Shown here piece after piece: positions 18,295 to 25,527 of a stretch of DNA of 39,849 nucleotides. Both the position numbers and the translations under genes were made by a program. The number at the start of each line of letters is the position of its first letter. Position 1 is the stretch's first letter. The DNA is from Rhodospirillales bacterium (GTDB taxonomy: Bacteria > Pseudomonadota > Alphaproteobacteria > Rhodospirillales > JASLLZ01), in the NCBI GenBank assembly GCA_030754885.1, contig JASLZL010000083.1, positions 1 to 39,849 of the forward strand. The letters are read 5' to 3'. The notes below the pieces were generated by a model. It was not told where the DNA came from. It was given only the letters and a program-made list of their open reading frames with translations, and searched no databases.

Positions 18295-19647
18295 TCAGCC
18301 CTTGCTCCACTCCTCGACGAAGGTGGCAAAACCCGAAGGCGGCAAGGGCTTGCTGAAGAAGTAGCCCTGCACCTTATCGCAGCCGACGGAGCGCAGGAAT
18401 GTCAAAGCTTCCGGGCCTTCGGCGCCTTCCGCGCAAACGGTCAGGCCGAGGTTGTGGGCGAGATCGACGATCGAACGCACGATGATCTTGGCATCCTCGT
18501 GCTGGTCAACCTCAGTGACTAATGAGCGGTCGATTTTTAGCTCGCTGAACGGCATGCGATAAAGCTCAACAAGCGACGAATAGCCGGTGCCGAAATCGTC
18601 CACCGAGAGGGTGAACTGCTTTAGTCTGCAGCGCGTAAGGATGTCCATGGTCCGTACCGGATCCTCCATGGCGGCACTTTCCGTGATCTCCAGCACCAGC
18701 TTCGAGTGGTCAATCTTGCGTCGGCTCAGCCTGCGGGCCAGCCGATTCGGGAACTCAAGGTGACTGAGCAGCTGCGGCGCAAGGTTCACCGCCACTGGCA
18801 AATTCAATCCCTCCTCCCGCCAGCAACTGATCTGATCAACCACTAAATCCAACACCAAATCCGTGAGCGATGAAATCAGACCGGTCCTTTCGGCCAGCGG
18901 GATAAAAGTGCCCGGCATCAGCAGGCCGAACTGCGGATGTTGCCATCGCACCAGGGCCTCGCAGGAATCAACGGTCAGGACATCACTTGAGCGCAGGTCG
19001 ATCTTGGGCTGGTAGTGGACGATGAGTTGCTTTAACTCGATGGCATCGCCCAGGTCACGTTCGGTGATCGTCGGTGGGGTATGAAGGCTCTGGCGGAGCG
19101 CCGCTCTGAGATCTTCGACGAGAACCGGCTTCCCCAAGGTTGCCAGCATTCGCAGGCCATGGTTCATGCCAAGCCGGCGTACGGTTGCAAGAATGCGAGT
19201 GTCGACTCCGCTTATGATGAGGATGTCGGCCGCACATTGCCTTTGCGCCAGAGACCTCAACAGCTCGACGCCGTCCACTTCGCCTATCATCAGGTCGAGG
19301 ATAATCGCCGTCGGCTGGAATATTTCGTAGGTCTGGGCGAATTCATAGGCCTGGGTACAGAATTGCACCTGAAAGCCGATTTCCTCAGCAACCTTTTGAA
19401 ACATACTGCAGATGTCGGGTTCGTCATCCAGAATGAGCAGCCGGTTGGGAAACGCGGGATTTGCCTCGCCCGAAACGACCCCTTCCGGAACGGCATCTTC
19501 CGCGCAGTTAGGCGTGTCTCGCCGATCACAATCCCAGACATTGCACGGTGCAAACTCGCCCGAAACGACCCCTTCCCGAACGGCATCTTCCGCGCAGTTA
19601 GGCGTGTCTCGCCGATCACAATCCCAGACATTGCACGGCGCAAACAT
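18295..19647 (-). CDS. Response regulator with EAL c-di-GMP phosphodiesterase domain
   Basis: A 450-residue protein. Residues 2-61 are two almost identical 30-residue copies encoded by a 90-bp tandem repeat. A receiver domain follows (LLILDDEPDI, phospho-acceptor region IILDLMIGEVDG, lysine in TLGKPV), then an EAL domain. The EAL core is complete: CEALVRWQHP, VNLAPQLL, LEITESAAM, DDFGTGYSS, ELKIDRS and QGYFFSKPLP. Active c-di-GMP hydrolysis is therefore predicted, switched by phosphorylation from an unlinked histidine kinase. The start at 19647 is the only usable one before the receiver domain, but its Shine-Dalgarno is weak. It is divergent from luxR and its 3' end is 15 bases from the convergent NfnAB-like gene. 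Confidence 0.9.
   Translation of the reverse strand: MFAPCNVWDCDRRDTPNCAEDAVREGVVSGEFAPCNVWDCDRRDTPNCAEDAVPEGVVSGEANPAFPNRLLILDDEPDICSMFQKVAEEIGFQVQFCTQAYEFAQTYEIFQPTAIILDLMIGEVDGVELLRSLAQRQCAADILIISGVDTRILATVRRLGMNHGLRMLATLGKPVLVEDLRAALRQSLHTPPTITERDLGDAIELKQLIVHYQPKIDLRSSDVLTVDSCEALVRWQHPQFGLLMPGTFIPLAERTGLISSLTDLVLDLVVDQISCWREEGLNLPVAVNLAPQLLSHLEFPNRLARRLSRRKIDHSKLVLEITESAAMEDPVRTMDILTRCRLKQFTLSVDDFGTGYSSLVELYRMPFSELKIDRSLVTEVDQHEDAKIIVRSIVDLAHNLGLTVCAEGAEGPEALTFLRSVGCDKVQGYFFSKPLPPSGFATFVEEWSKG
19465..19644. repeat. 90-bp tandem direct repeat, two copies
   Basis: Unit 1 is 19465-19554 and unit 2 is 19555-19644. They differ at only two of 90 positions by direct comparison. The repeat starts three bases inside the EAL-regulator start codon and keeps frame, so the protein gains an extra 30 residues. 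The near identity points to a recent duplication. Confidence 0.95.
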
Positions 19648-19678
19648 GTAACCATCGGTAACTCATTTTGGGTCAGGA

Positions 19679-19789
19679 GGAATACCTACAAAGTCTGATA
19701 GGACACAACAAAATCTTCTTGAGCGATCTTTGCAATTTGGCTGAAGGAGAGTTGAAGGAATACCCGAAGATTTTAGGGAATACCCTAAA
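19679..19789. promoter_or_regulatory. AT-rich control region of luxR with GGAATACC repeats and a dyad
   Basis: The 308 bases between the divergent EAL gene and luxR (19648-19955) hold no convincing gene. They are far more AT-rich than the surroundings. GGAATACC occurs three times, at 19679, 19757 and 19777; the last two are exactly 20 bp apart. The last sits inside a perfect dyad, TTTAGGG-AATA-CCCTAAA (19772-19789). These look like regulator sites, but the factor is unknown. Confidence 0.5.
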
Positions 19790-19955
19790 GTTATACAGAA
19801 TTGCACTTCGTGCTATTCTTGTGCTATTGTGTTGGAAGTTAAAAAATAGCTTTAATGTGAGGAAGCGCGCGTATAAGTAGTTCGGATAGAGAATAGGAAC
19901 GGATTTTCCTTGAAGAACTGATCTGTCTCGCCGGGCGCTTCGGGCGAGGGCACCG

Positions 19956-20684
19956 ATGCGGATATCGGAGTTCATAGAGCAATCTAATTCCGCCGGATCG
20001 CCGGAGGGGGTATTCGCCCTTCTGGAGGATATCTGCGCGGGTTTTGGCATCGACCAGATTGCGTACGGTGCCCTGACCAATCATGCCATATACAACTCTC
20101 AGTCATACCAGGCGCCGGCGATCGTTCTGAACTACCCTCCGGACTGGGTGGAGCATTATTTCGCCAACGACTACCAGCAAATGGACCCGGTCGTTACATT
20201 GACACCCGGCTTGCGCCGGCCGTACCTCTGGGATCGCATGGACGAATCCATTGCTTTGACCGACGAGCAGAAGACGTTCTTTGCCGAGGCCCGGGAGGCC
20301 GGCCTCAAGGACGGTATGAGCGTTCCCTTGCATGGCCCCTTCGGCAACGTTGCGGTGCTCAGCTTGGCCAGCCGCGAAGACAATAACACGATTGAGGGCA
20401 TCTTCGGCGAACTGAACGCGGTGGCGGCTCAGTTTCACACGGTCTACACGGACCATGTTTTGGGCATCCGGCAAGTTTCCTCGTCGGTCCGCCTGACCGG
20501 ACGCGAAAGGGAATGCCTCCTGTGGAGCGCCCGCGGCAAGAGCTCCTGAGACACCGGGATGATCATCGGAATTTCTGAGCACACGGTGAACTTCCACTTG
20601 AAGAACGCCATGGCCAAGTTGGAAGCGGGCTCGCGGGTCGTTGCCGTGGTCAAGGCCATTCGGGCCGGCCTCATTTCGCCGTGA
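19956..20684 (+). pseudogene. LuxR-type quorum-sensing regulator interrupted by an in-frame TGA
   Basis: The frame encodes an autoinducer-binding domain (YPPDWVEHYFANDYQQMDPVV, then PYLWD) followed by the start of a LuxR helix-turn-helix (LTGRERECLLWSARGKSS). A TGA at 20547-20549 then stops it at 197 residues. The same frame continues as DTGMIIGISEHTVNFHLKNAMAKLE to a TGA at 20682-20684, completing a normal 242-codon LuxR. Relatives have Trp (TGG) at this point, so one G-to-A change explains it. The truncated product keeps ligand binding but lacks most of the DNA-binding helices. Alternatives are stop-codon readthrough or a sequence error. A GAGGG Shine-Dalgarno precedes the ATG. It lies directly upstream of luxI. 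Confidence 0.8.
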
Positions 20685-20685
20685 C

Positions 20686-20703
20686 CCTACCAAGATAGGT
20701 GGG
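20686..20703. promoter_or_regulatory. lux-box-like dyad between luxR and luxI
   Basis: CCTACCAAGATAGGTGGG is an 18-bp imperfect palindrome: 6-bp arms with one mismatch around a 6-bp centre. It sits between the luxR stop and the luxI start, about 65 bp before the chosen luxI ATG. Size, symmetry and place fit a LuxR-family operator. The match is to the general form, not to a known consensus for this organism. Confidence 0.45.
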
Positions 20704-20767
20704 CTGCGACCACATCCCAAAGATGGTTCCCTTGTCGAGTGAAATTGAACTCTCGGGGGACTTGGCA

Positions 20768-21391
20768 ATGATTGATTGTGTGACTTGGGAAACGGCCCAC
20801 CTATTTGGTGATGCATGGATATCCCACCACCGACTGCGCCACCGTCTCTTCGTCGACCGGCGGGGTTGGGAAGTTCCCACGTACAACTCTCTCGAATACG
20901 ACCAGTTCGATACGCCCGCCGCCGTCTACCTCCTGTGGCGCGATGAAGCGGGACAAGCACGCGGCGTTGCCCGTCTCATTCCAACCGAACGGCCGTACAT
21001 GTTGAAGGAGATCTGGCCCCACATGGTGGATAAGCTGCCTTCGTCGCCAAACGTGTGGGAGGCGACGCGCATCGGCGTCGATCGGGACCTTGATCCAAAA
21101 ACCCGTAACCGGGTCTGTAGCGAACTGGTGGCGGGCTGCCTGGAATATGGGCTGCGGCACGGCATCAGCCGTTACATCTTCCTCATGCCGCTTGTGATCA
21201 TCCGAAGTTTGCTGGTCCGGACGGGGTGTCCCGTCGTGCTTCTCGGCGAGCCAACAATAATCGACAACCTTCTCACTGCCGTTGCCGAAGTCAAGATATC
21301 GAAGATAGCCCTCGCCGAGGTGCGGCGCCGCAAGGTGATCGCCGGTCCCGTCCTCAATACCGAGACGGCTCCGCTCAAGAAGGCAGCGTAA
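20768..21391 (+). CDS. LuxI-family acyl-homoserine-lactone synthase
   Basis: A 207-residue autoinducer synthase that makes an acyl-homoserine lactone from S-adenosylmethionine and an acyl carrier. Counting from the ATG at 20768, the conserved residues fall at the canonical positions: Arg24, Phe28, Trp34, Asp45, Asp48, Arg69, Glu98 and Arg101. This agreement is the main reason for choosing that ATG over the in-frame GTG at 20699 and the ATG at 20723; a GGGGGA stretch also lies just upstream. All active-site residues are intact, so signal production is predicted even though the adjacent luxR is interrupted. The acyl chain cannot be predicted. Confidence 0.92.
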   Translation: MIDCVTWETAHLFGDAWISHHRLRHRLFVDRRGWEVPTYNSLEYDQFDTPAAVYLLWRDEAGQARGVARLIPTERPYMLKEIWPHMVDKLPSSPNVWEATRIGVDRDLDPKTRNRVCSELVAGCLEYGLRHGISRYIFLMPLVIIRSLLVRTGCPVVLLGEPTIIDNLLTAVAEVKISKIALAEVRRRKVIAGPVLNTETAPLKKAA

Positions 21392-21423
21392 GCTCTCAAC
21401 CGCAACAAAATGATACGATTCCG

Positions 21424-21594
21424 ATGAACCTGTCAGCCCAATCAATAGAGCAAACGCACGAAAACGCTGCTGCGACGATCGCTGTCGCGCTCTACTACCT
21501 GCAGCGCGAAGCACTGTCGACGGGCTTGAGCAACCTAGCGGGATTGATCGACAAGGCCGTGCAGGAGGCGAGCGATCAGGCCAAAGAACACTAA
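21424..21594 (+). CDS. Small hypothetical protein downstream of luxI
   Basis: A 56-residue ORF on the same strand, 32 bases after luxI. The sequence is amphipathic and probably helical (ALYYLQREALSTGLSNLAGLIDKAV) with an acidic, lysine-ending tail. No domain is recognised. The Shine-Dalgarno is weak, and the best support is its position in the lux operon and its protein-like composition. It might be a small regulator or structural companion, but no function can be assigned. Confidence 0.5.
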   Translation: MNLSAQSIEQTHENAAATIAVALYYLQREALSTGLSNLAGLIDKAVQEASDQAKEH

Positions 21595-21702
21595 TGCCAC
21601 GCGCCGGCCGATCTCGCCGGCACCGTTCTTCCGACGCTTACCGCCAAGCCGAGGCGGAAAAGGCCTCAGGGCGATGGCTTTGAGACAGAGCCGCGCGGCC
21701 GT

Positions 21703-21957
21703 TTAAGCGGCGGATTGCAGACTTTCGTACTTGGCCTGCAACTCTTCCGGCGTTTCCTCGTGATCGGGATCGGGAAGGATGCAATCCGACGGACAGACCT
21801 CTACACACTGAGGATCTTCGTGATGGCCGACGCATTCCGTGCACAGATCCTTGTTGATGATGTAGAGGCCTTCGATGATGGAGATCGCGTCGTTGGGACA
21901 GGGCTCAATACACGCGTCGCAGTCGGTGCAGTCATCGGTGATAACCAGTAGCGCCAT
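21703..21957 (-). CDS. 2[4Fe-4S] ferredoxin, YfhL/FdxN-type
   Basis: An 84-residue low-potential electron carrier. The first cluster motif is Cys10-x2-Cys13-x2-Cys16-x3-Cys20. The second is Cys39-x2-Cys42-x8-Cys51-x3-Cys55, where the 8-residue insertion (VGHHEDPQ) is characteristic of the Alvin/YfhL-type ferredoxins. The C-terminus has an acidic, helical extension. A GAGGAGTGAG Shine-Dalgarno supports the ATG. It is 129 bases downstream of the ferritin-like gene on the same strand, so it is a likely redox partner of the korAB enzyme upstream. Confidence 0.93.
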   Translation of the reverse strand: MALLVITDDCTDCDACIEPCPNDAISIIEGLYIINKDLCTECVGHHEDPQCVEVCPSDCILPDPDHEETPEELQAKYESLQSAA

Positions 21958-22086
21958 TCTTACTCACTCCTCGATTGAATTCCTGTTAGGGAACGGCGTC
22001 CCCAGAGGGCAAACGAAAATCCCGCCCCGAGTGTACCCGACGTGCCACTTGAGTCACAATATCCAGACGTTCTCTTGGTCCGCCGC

Positions 22087-22650
22087 TTAATCGAGAGCAT
22101 TGGGCGGGTCGGGGTCGTCATCCCACCCCACCTCGGGTTCGGGGTATTTCTCCAACCATTTTACGACCAGCTCGACGTGTTCGCGTTCCTCTTCGGCCAT
22201 CTCGGCGGCTAGGTCCCGCACCTCCTGGGTCGGGGCCAAACGGGCAACGACGCGGTAAAAGGCCTCGGCGCGCTGCTCATTCACCTTTGCCAAGATCAAC
22301 GCGTGATGGGGCGTCATCAGGTAGTGGAGGTCTTCGCTTGGCGTCGTCTCCGGCGCCTCAAACCCGATCCAGCGGTACTCCCAGGGCGCCCGTTTCGGGC
22401 CCTCGCTGGGCCGAAGATCCACTTTTTTAGCGTGTTCGCCCTCGATAGCGGCCATCTTGGCAAACACCTCCGCCACCTCGTGGTTGTTGTGAACTTCCAT
22501 CTGATCGGCGAGCTCGGCGTAACGGTCGGCTGCCTCCGACTCCAAGACGTAGGCCATTTCCATCAGATCGGCCCGCGACTTCACGGCGGCGGCCACTTCG
22601 GCCTCGACATCGCGGTCAATTTCTTCCTTGGTGGGCATCGACGGGGTCAT
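22087..22650 (-). CDS. Ferritin-like (rubrerythrin-type) di-iron protein
   Basis: A 187-residue four-helix-bundle protein of the ferritin-like/rubrerythrin superfamily. The helices carry the expected metal ligands: ESEAADRYAEL, EGEHAKK, EQRAEAFYR and EEREHVELV. No rubredoxin domain is present. Such proteins often reduce peroxide or handle iron. The start overlaps the korB stop by four bases (ATGA), so it is translationally coupled to an oxygen-sensitive ferredoxin oxidoreductase. That context suggests a protective or iron-supply role for KorAB, which is inference. The C-terminal tail is acidic and proline-rich (EPEVGWDDDPDPPN). Confidence 0.85.
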   Translation of the reverse strand: MTPSMPTKEEIDRDVEAEVAAAVKSRADLMEMAYVLESEAADRYAELADQMEVHNNHEVAEVFAKMAAIEGEHAKKVDLRPSEGPKRAPWEYRWIGFEAPETTPSEDLHYLMTPHHALILAKVNEQRAEAFYRVVARLAPTQEVRDLAAEMAEEEREHVELVVKWLEKYPEPEVGWDDDPDPPNALD

Positions 22651-23480
22651 ACGGCGAACTCCTTCTCGATGTCGTCGAATGTGGCGGTGGGGTTTCCGAT
22701 CTCCGGTCCATAGGCGGGATAATCGGTGCGGAACAGCAAGCCGGTGGTAAAGCCGTCATCGCTTAGCAATTGCTGGCCGGCCTGGGCCCGATCGGCTACC
22801 GGATCACCGTCCGTGGCGTGCACCATGTTCTTCCACTCGCGCTGTTCGGGCCGGTAGATGATACAGGGACTGAGGACCTCGACGAAGGCGAAGCCGGGAT
22901 GCTCGATGGCCTCGCACAATAGCTTGGCGGTGGCGTTTGAATCGCCGCCGAAGGCGCGGCCGAGGAAGGTGGCGCCGGCGGCGAGCGCGATGCCAAGCGG
23001 CGTGAACGACCGCACCCCCGTGCCCCCGGGAGTCAATTTGCTGCTCCAGTCGGGCTCGGTGGTCGGCGACGCCTGTCCTTTGGTCATGCCATAGACCTGA
23101 TTGTCCATGACGATATAGGTCATGTCGACGTTGCGCCGGCAGGCATGGATAAAATGGTTGCCGCCGATCGAATAGCCGTCACCGTCGCCGCCGGCGACGA
23201 TCACGGTCAGTTCCGGACGTGCCACCTTCAGTCCGGCGGCAAGCGCCAGCGACCGGCCGTGGACCCCATGAAAGCCATAACAACAGGTGTAGGCCGGAAT
23301 ACGCGACGAACAGCCGATACCGGAAACGATGGCGATGTCCTCGGGATTTCGGCCTAACTGGGCGAGCGCTTTGGTCAGCCCGAGAAGAACGGGAAAGTCG
23401 CCACACCCCGGACACCACACCGGCTTGACGTCGGATTTGAAGTCCTTTGGAACGAAGGCTTGCACGGATTGATCGTTCAT
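22647..23480 (-). CDS. korB: 2-oxoacid:ferredoxin oxidoreductase beta subunit (KorB-like)
   Basis: A 277-residue beta subunit that binds thiamine diphosphate and a [4Fe-4S] cluster. Cluster cysteines include Cys23 and Cys26 in WCPGCGDF, one in SGIGCSSR and one in LSPCIIY. The thiamine/Mg site is GGDGDGYSIGGNHF followed by VMDNQVYGMTKGQASPT. With KorA it converts a 2-oxoacid (probably 2-oxoglutarate) and CoA to acyl-CoA, CO2 and reduced ferredoxin. It overlaps korA by four bases on one side and the ferritin-like gene by four on the other, so the three form a tightly coupled operon. Substrate assignment is from family similarity only. Confidence 0.92.
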   Translation of the reverse strand: MNDQSVQAFVPKDFKSDVKPVWCPGCGDFPVLLGLTKALAQLGRNPEDIAIVSGIGCSSRIPAYTCCYGFHGVHGRSLALAAGLKVARPELTVIVAGGDGDGYSIGGNHFIHACRRNVDMTYIVMDNQVYGMTKGQASPTTEPDWSSKLTPGGTGVRSFTPLGIALAAGATFLGRAFGGDSNATAKLLCEAIEHPGFAFVEVLSPCIIYRPEQREWKNMVHATDGDPVADRAQAGQQLLSDDGFTTGLLFRTDYPAYGPEIGNPTATFDDIEKEFAV

Positions 23481-25201
23481 GACGCCATCAGACCTTCCAT
23501 CTTGGCTTGAATTTCGTTGGGCCGGAAAGGCAAGGGGCCGGGCCGATAATAGGCCTCGGCGCCGTCATCCAGCCCGTAATGGCTGCGCAGGTAGTGATAA
23601 AGCTGCCCGCCGTGGTTCTGTTCCACCACAAGGACCCTATTCGCGCCCTCCAGGACAGCAGTCAAGCGATCGGGCTGGGCCGGGGCCAGAAGGCGCAGGC
23701 TGATCACCTTGATCCGCTTGCGCTCAGGGTCCAATCGCCGCGCCGCCTCGAATACCGGCCCGGTGGTCGATCCCACGGTGATCACGACGATGTCGCCCGC
23801 GCCATCGATCTCCGCCCAATAATCGCCGTAGTCGAAATCGGCGATCTTCCTGAGCCGCTTGTCGAGTTGCATGGTGTGGTCCGTGGCCGAACTGGACGGC
23901 GTGCCATGCGGGGTGTGCTCCAATCCGTCGGCCGTGTACTGGCCGCCGGGTGTGCCGGGCAGAGCCATGGGGGAGACGCCCGAATCGGTGACGAGATACC
24001 GGTTATAGGCCTCGCCGGGCACCGCCACTTGGCGTTCAGAACCAAGCTCGATTTCGGCGGGCTTGGTGACGATGGCGCGCGATTGGCCCATCTGTTGATC
24101 CGACAGCACGATCGCCGCGGTTTGCATGGCCTCGGCCAAGTGGACGGCCCACTGGGTAGTGAACATGCAATCGGCGATGGAATTCGGCGCCACCACGACG
24201 TGGGGCGCATCGCCCGAAATGCCGTAGATGGCGATGTTGAGGTCGCTTTGTTCCGATTTGGTGGGAATGCCGGTCGATGGCGCGCCGCGCATCACATCGA
24301 CCACGACCACCGGGACCTCGGCGGTGATCGCCAGTCCGATGCCTTCAACCATGAGCGCCAGCCCGGGACCGGAGGTCGCGGTGAGCGAAGGTGTACCGCC
24401 GTAGGACGCGCCGATGGCCATGTTGATGGAGGCCAGTTCATCCTCGGCCTGAACCAGAACGCCGCCGACCTTAGTCAAGTTGGGCGCCATCCATTCCAGG
24501 ACCTCGGTCGCCGGTGTAATGGGATAAGCGGCAACAAACCGCACGCCGCCTTTGAGGGCACCCAGGCCGACGGCGTCGTTGCCATTGATCATCCAGCGCG
24601 CCGGCACGTCGGTCTTGGTCGCCGGCATTTTCGCCGACACATCCAGGTTTTTCACAGCCTCCGCCCCGATCTCGGCGGTGCCGACGCTGCTCGCAACGAT
24701 CTCGGCGCCCTTACGCCCGAACAGCTCTTCGATGGCCAAGGCCACGGCCTTGGGCGGGATGGCGATCAGGCTTGCCACGGCGCCAACGGCGGCCGTGTTG
24801 GCGCGGCCACCCGGCACGGCCTTTACCAGCTCGTTAAAGTTCAGGGTTTCGATGCGGGCGCCGGTGTCACGAATGGTATCGGGTGCTTCCCCGGTCGCGC
24901 TATTGCCGATGATGAGGGTGTTGCCGTCGAGCGGAAGTTCTTCGGTAAACCTGAGCAAGCTTTGCCAGTCGAGGGCGACCAGAATATCGAGGCGGTCGCT
25001 CTGCGTCTCGATGGGCCGATTGGAGAGATTCAGGAAGGCAAGGGATTCGCCGCCGCGAATCTGTGGCCCCACCGAGCGCGTGATCAGGCCAAACCAACCG
25101 CCCTCGGCGGCGGCCCGCAACACCATGTCGCCGGCGATCATAATGCCGTCCCCGCCGCTGCCTACCAAGGCGATGGAAACTGTGTCCCCGTTTGTCGCCA
25201 T
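23477..25201 (-). CDS. korA: 2-oxoacid:ferredoxin oxidoreductase alpha subunit, gamma-alpha fusion (KorA-like)
   Basis: A 574-residue subunit in which the gamma domain (residues 1 to about 190, with GSGGDGIMIAGDMVL and GPQIRGGES) is fused to the alpha domain. The family motif YPITPAT starts at residue 226, followed by EDELASINMAIGASYGG and TSGPGLALM. Two-subunit KorAB enzymes of this layout include oxygen-tolerant 2-oxoglutarate:ferredoxin oxidoreductases. It is paralogous along its whole length to the gene at 31975. The start faces a 326-base divergent region that contains an FNR-like site, so low-oxygen control is likely. Confidence 0.93.
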   Translation of the reverse strand: MATNGDTVSIALVGSGGDGIMIAGDMVLRAAAEGGWFGLITRSVGPQIRGGESLAFLNLSNRPIETQSDRLDILVALDWQSLLRFTEELPLDGNTLIIGNSATGEAPDTIRDTGARIETLNFNELVKAVPGGRANTAAVGAVASLIAIPPKAVALAIEELFGRKGAEIVASSVGTAEIGAEAVKNLDVSAKMPATKTDVPARWMINGNDAVGLGALKGGVRFVAAYPITPATEVLEWMAPNLTKVGGVLVQAEDELASINMAIGASYGGTPSLTATSGPGLALMVEGIGLAITAEVPVVVVDVMRGAPSTGIPTKSEQSDLNIAIYGISGDAPHVVVAPNSIADCMFTTQWAVHLAEAMQTAAIVLSDQQMGQSRAIVTKPAEIELGSERQVAVPGEAYNRYLVTDSGVSPMALPGTPGGQYTADGLEHTPHGTPSSSATDHTMQLDKRLRKIADFDYGDYWAEIDGAGDIVVITVGSTTGPVFEAARRLDPERKRIKVISLRLLAPAQPDRLTAVLEGANRVLVVEQNHGGQLYHYLRSHYGLDDGAEAYYRPGPLPFRPNEIQAKMEGLMAS

Positions 25202-25360
25202 GTCGAACCTCTATTCCTTGCAAAGTGTTTCAAAGCCCGGTCAGAACCATCCGGCATTTGCTGGGCGGTCCTCATTTGTTACGGCTCTCTCCCGCCGGCT
25301 AACGTAAGGTTTCGTGCAAAGGGAATTCCCTCTCCGCCGGTCCGTCCTTGATCGCGTTCC

Positions 25361-25475
25361 CGCGACCTTTTCCCTGCACTACCATGACCCTCGACCACGC
25401 GGCATGACCTAGATCAAACAATGTTTAATCTCGGCGCCGTAGGGTCAAAAATCCCGCCGCCGGCCGGTTTACGCC
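25361..25475. repeat. Promoter-region direct repeat, copy 1
   Basis: This stretch resembles 31719-31854 in the same orientation, with about 20 extra bases in copy 2. Shared blocks are CGCGACC, ACCATGxCCCTCGACC, GGCATGAyCTAGATCAAAC and GCCGGTTTACGCC. It lies in the 326-base gap 25202-25527, which holds no gene. The rest of the gap, 25202-25360, shows nothing recognisable. Confidence 0.8.
25404..25445. promoter_or_regulatory. FNR-type site between korA and the FAD oxidoreductase gene
   Basis: ATGACCTAGATCAA at 25404-25417 has a perfect right half (ATCAA) and a 3/5 left half of TTGAT-N4-ATCAA. A TAGGGT -10-like element is at 25440-25445, which places the site at about -41.5 for the rightward gene. 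The dyad could also serve korA on the other strand. Confidence 0.55.
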
Positions 25476-25527
25476 ATGCCGTCTCCCCGTTAACATGGGG
25501 GGACAATCAAGGGGAAAGGAGCGCACT

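Noticed and set aside
18279-18305. A short stem (GCTGA/TCAGC) at the convergent gene ends
   Set aside because: It has only 5 bp, no T-run on either strand, and lies partly in the EAL gene, so it is too weak to call a terminator.
19668-19880. A 70-codon plus-strand frame in the luxR upstream region
   Set aside because: It starts with TTG without a proper ribosome site, lies in AT-rich control DNA and has no recognisable features.
20547-20549. The luxR TGA read as selenocysteine
   Set aside because: The position is Trp in relatives, not Cys, and no convincing SECIS hairpin follows, so a nonsense change is more likely.
23507-25351. A 614-codon plus-strand frame
   Set aside because: It is antisense to korA and shows a His/Gly/Arg-rich shadow composition without motifs.
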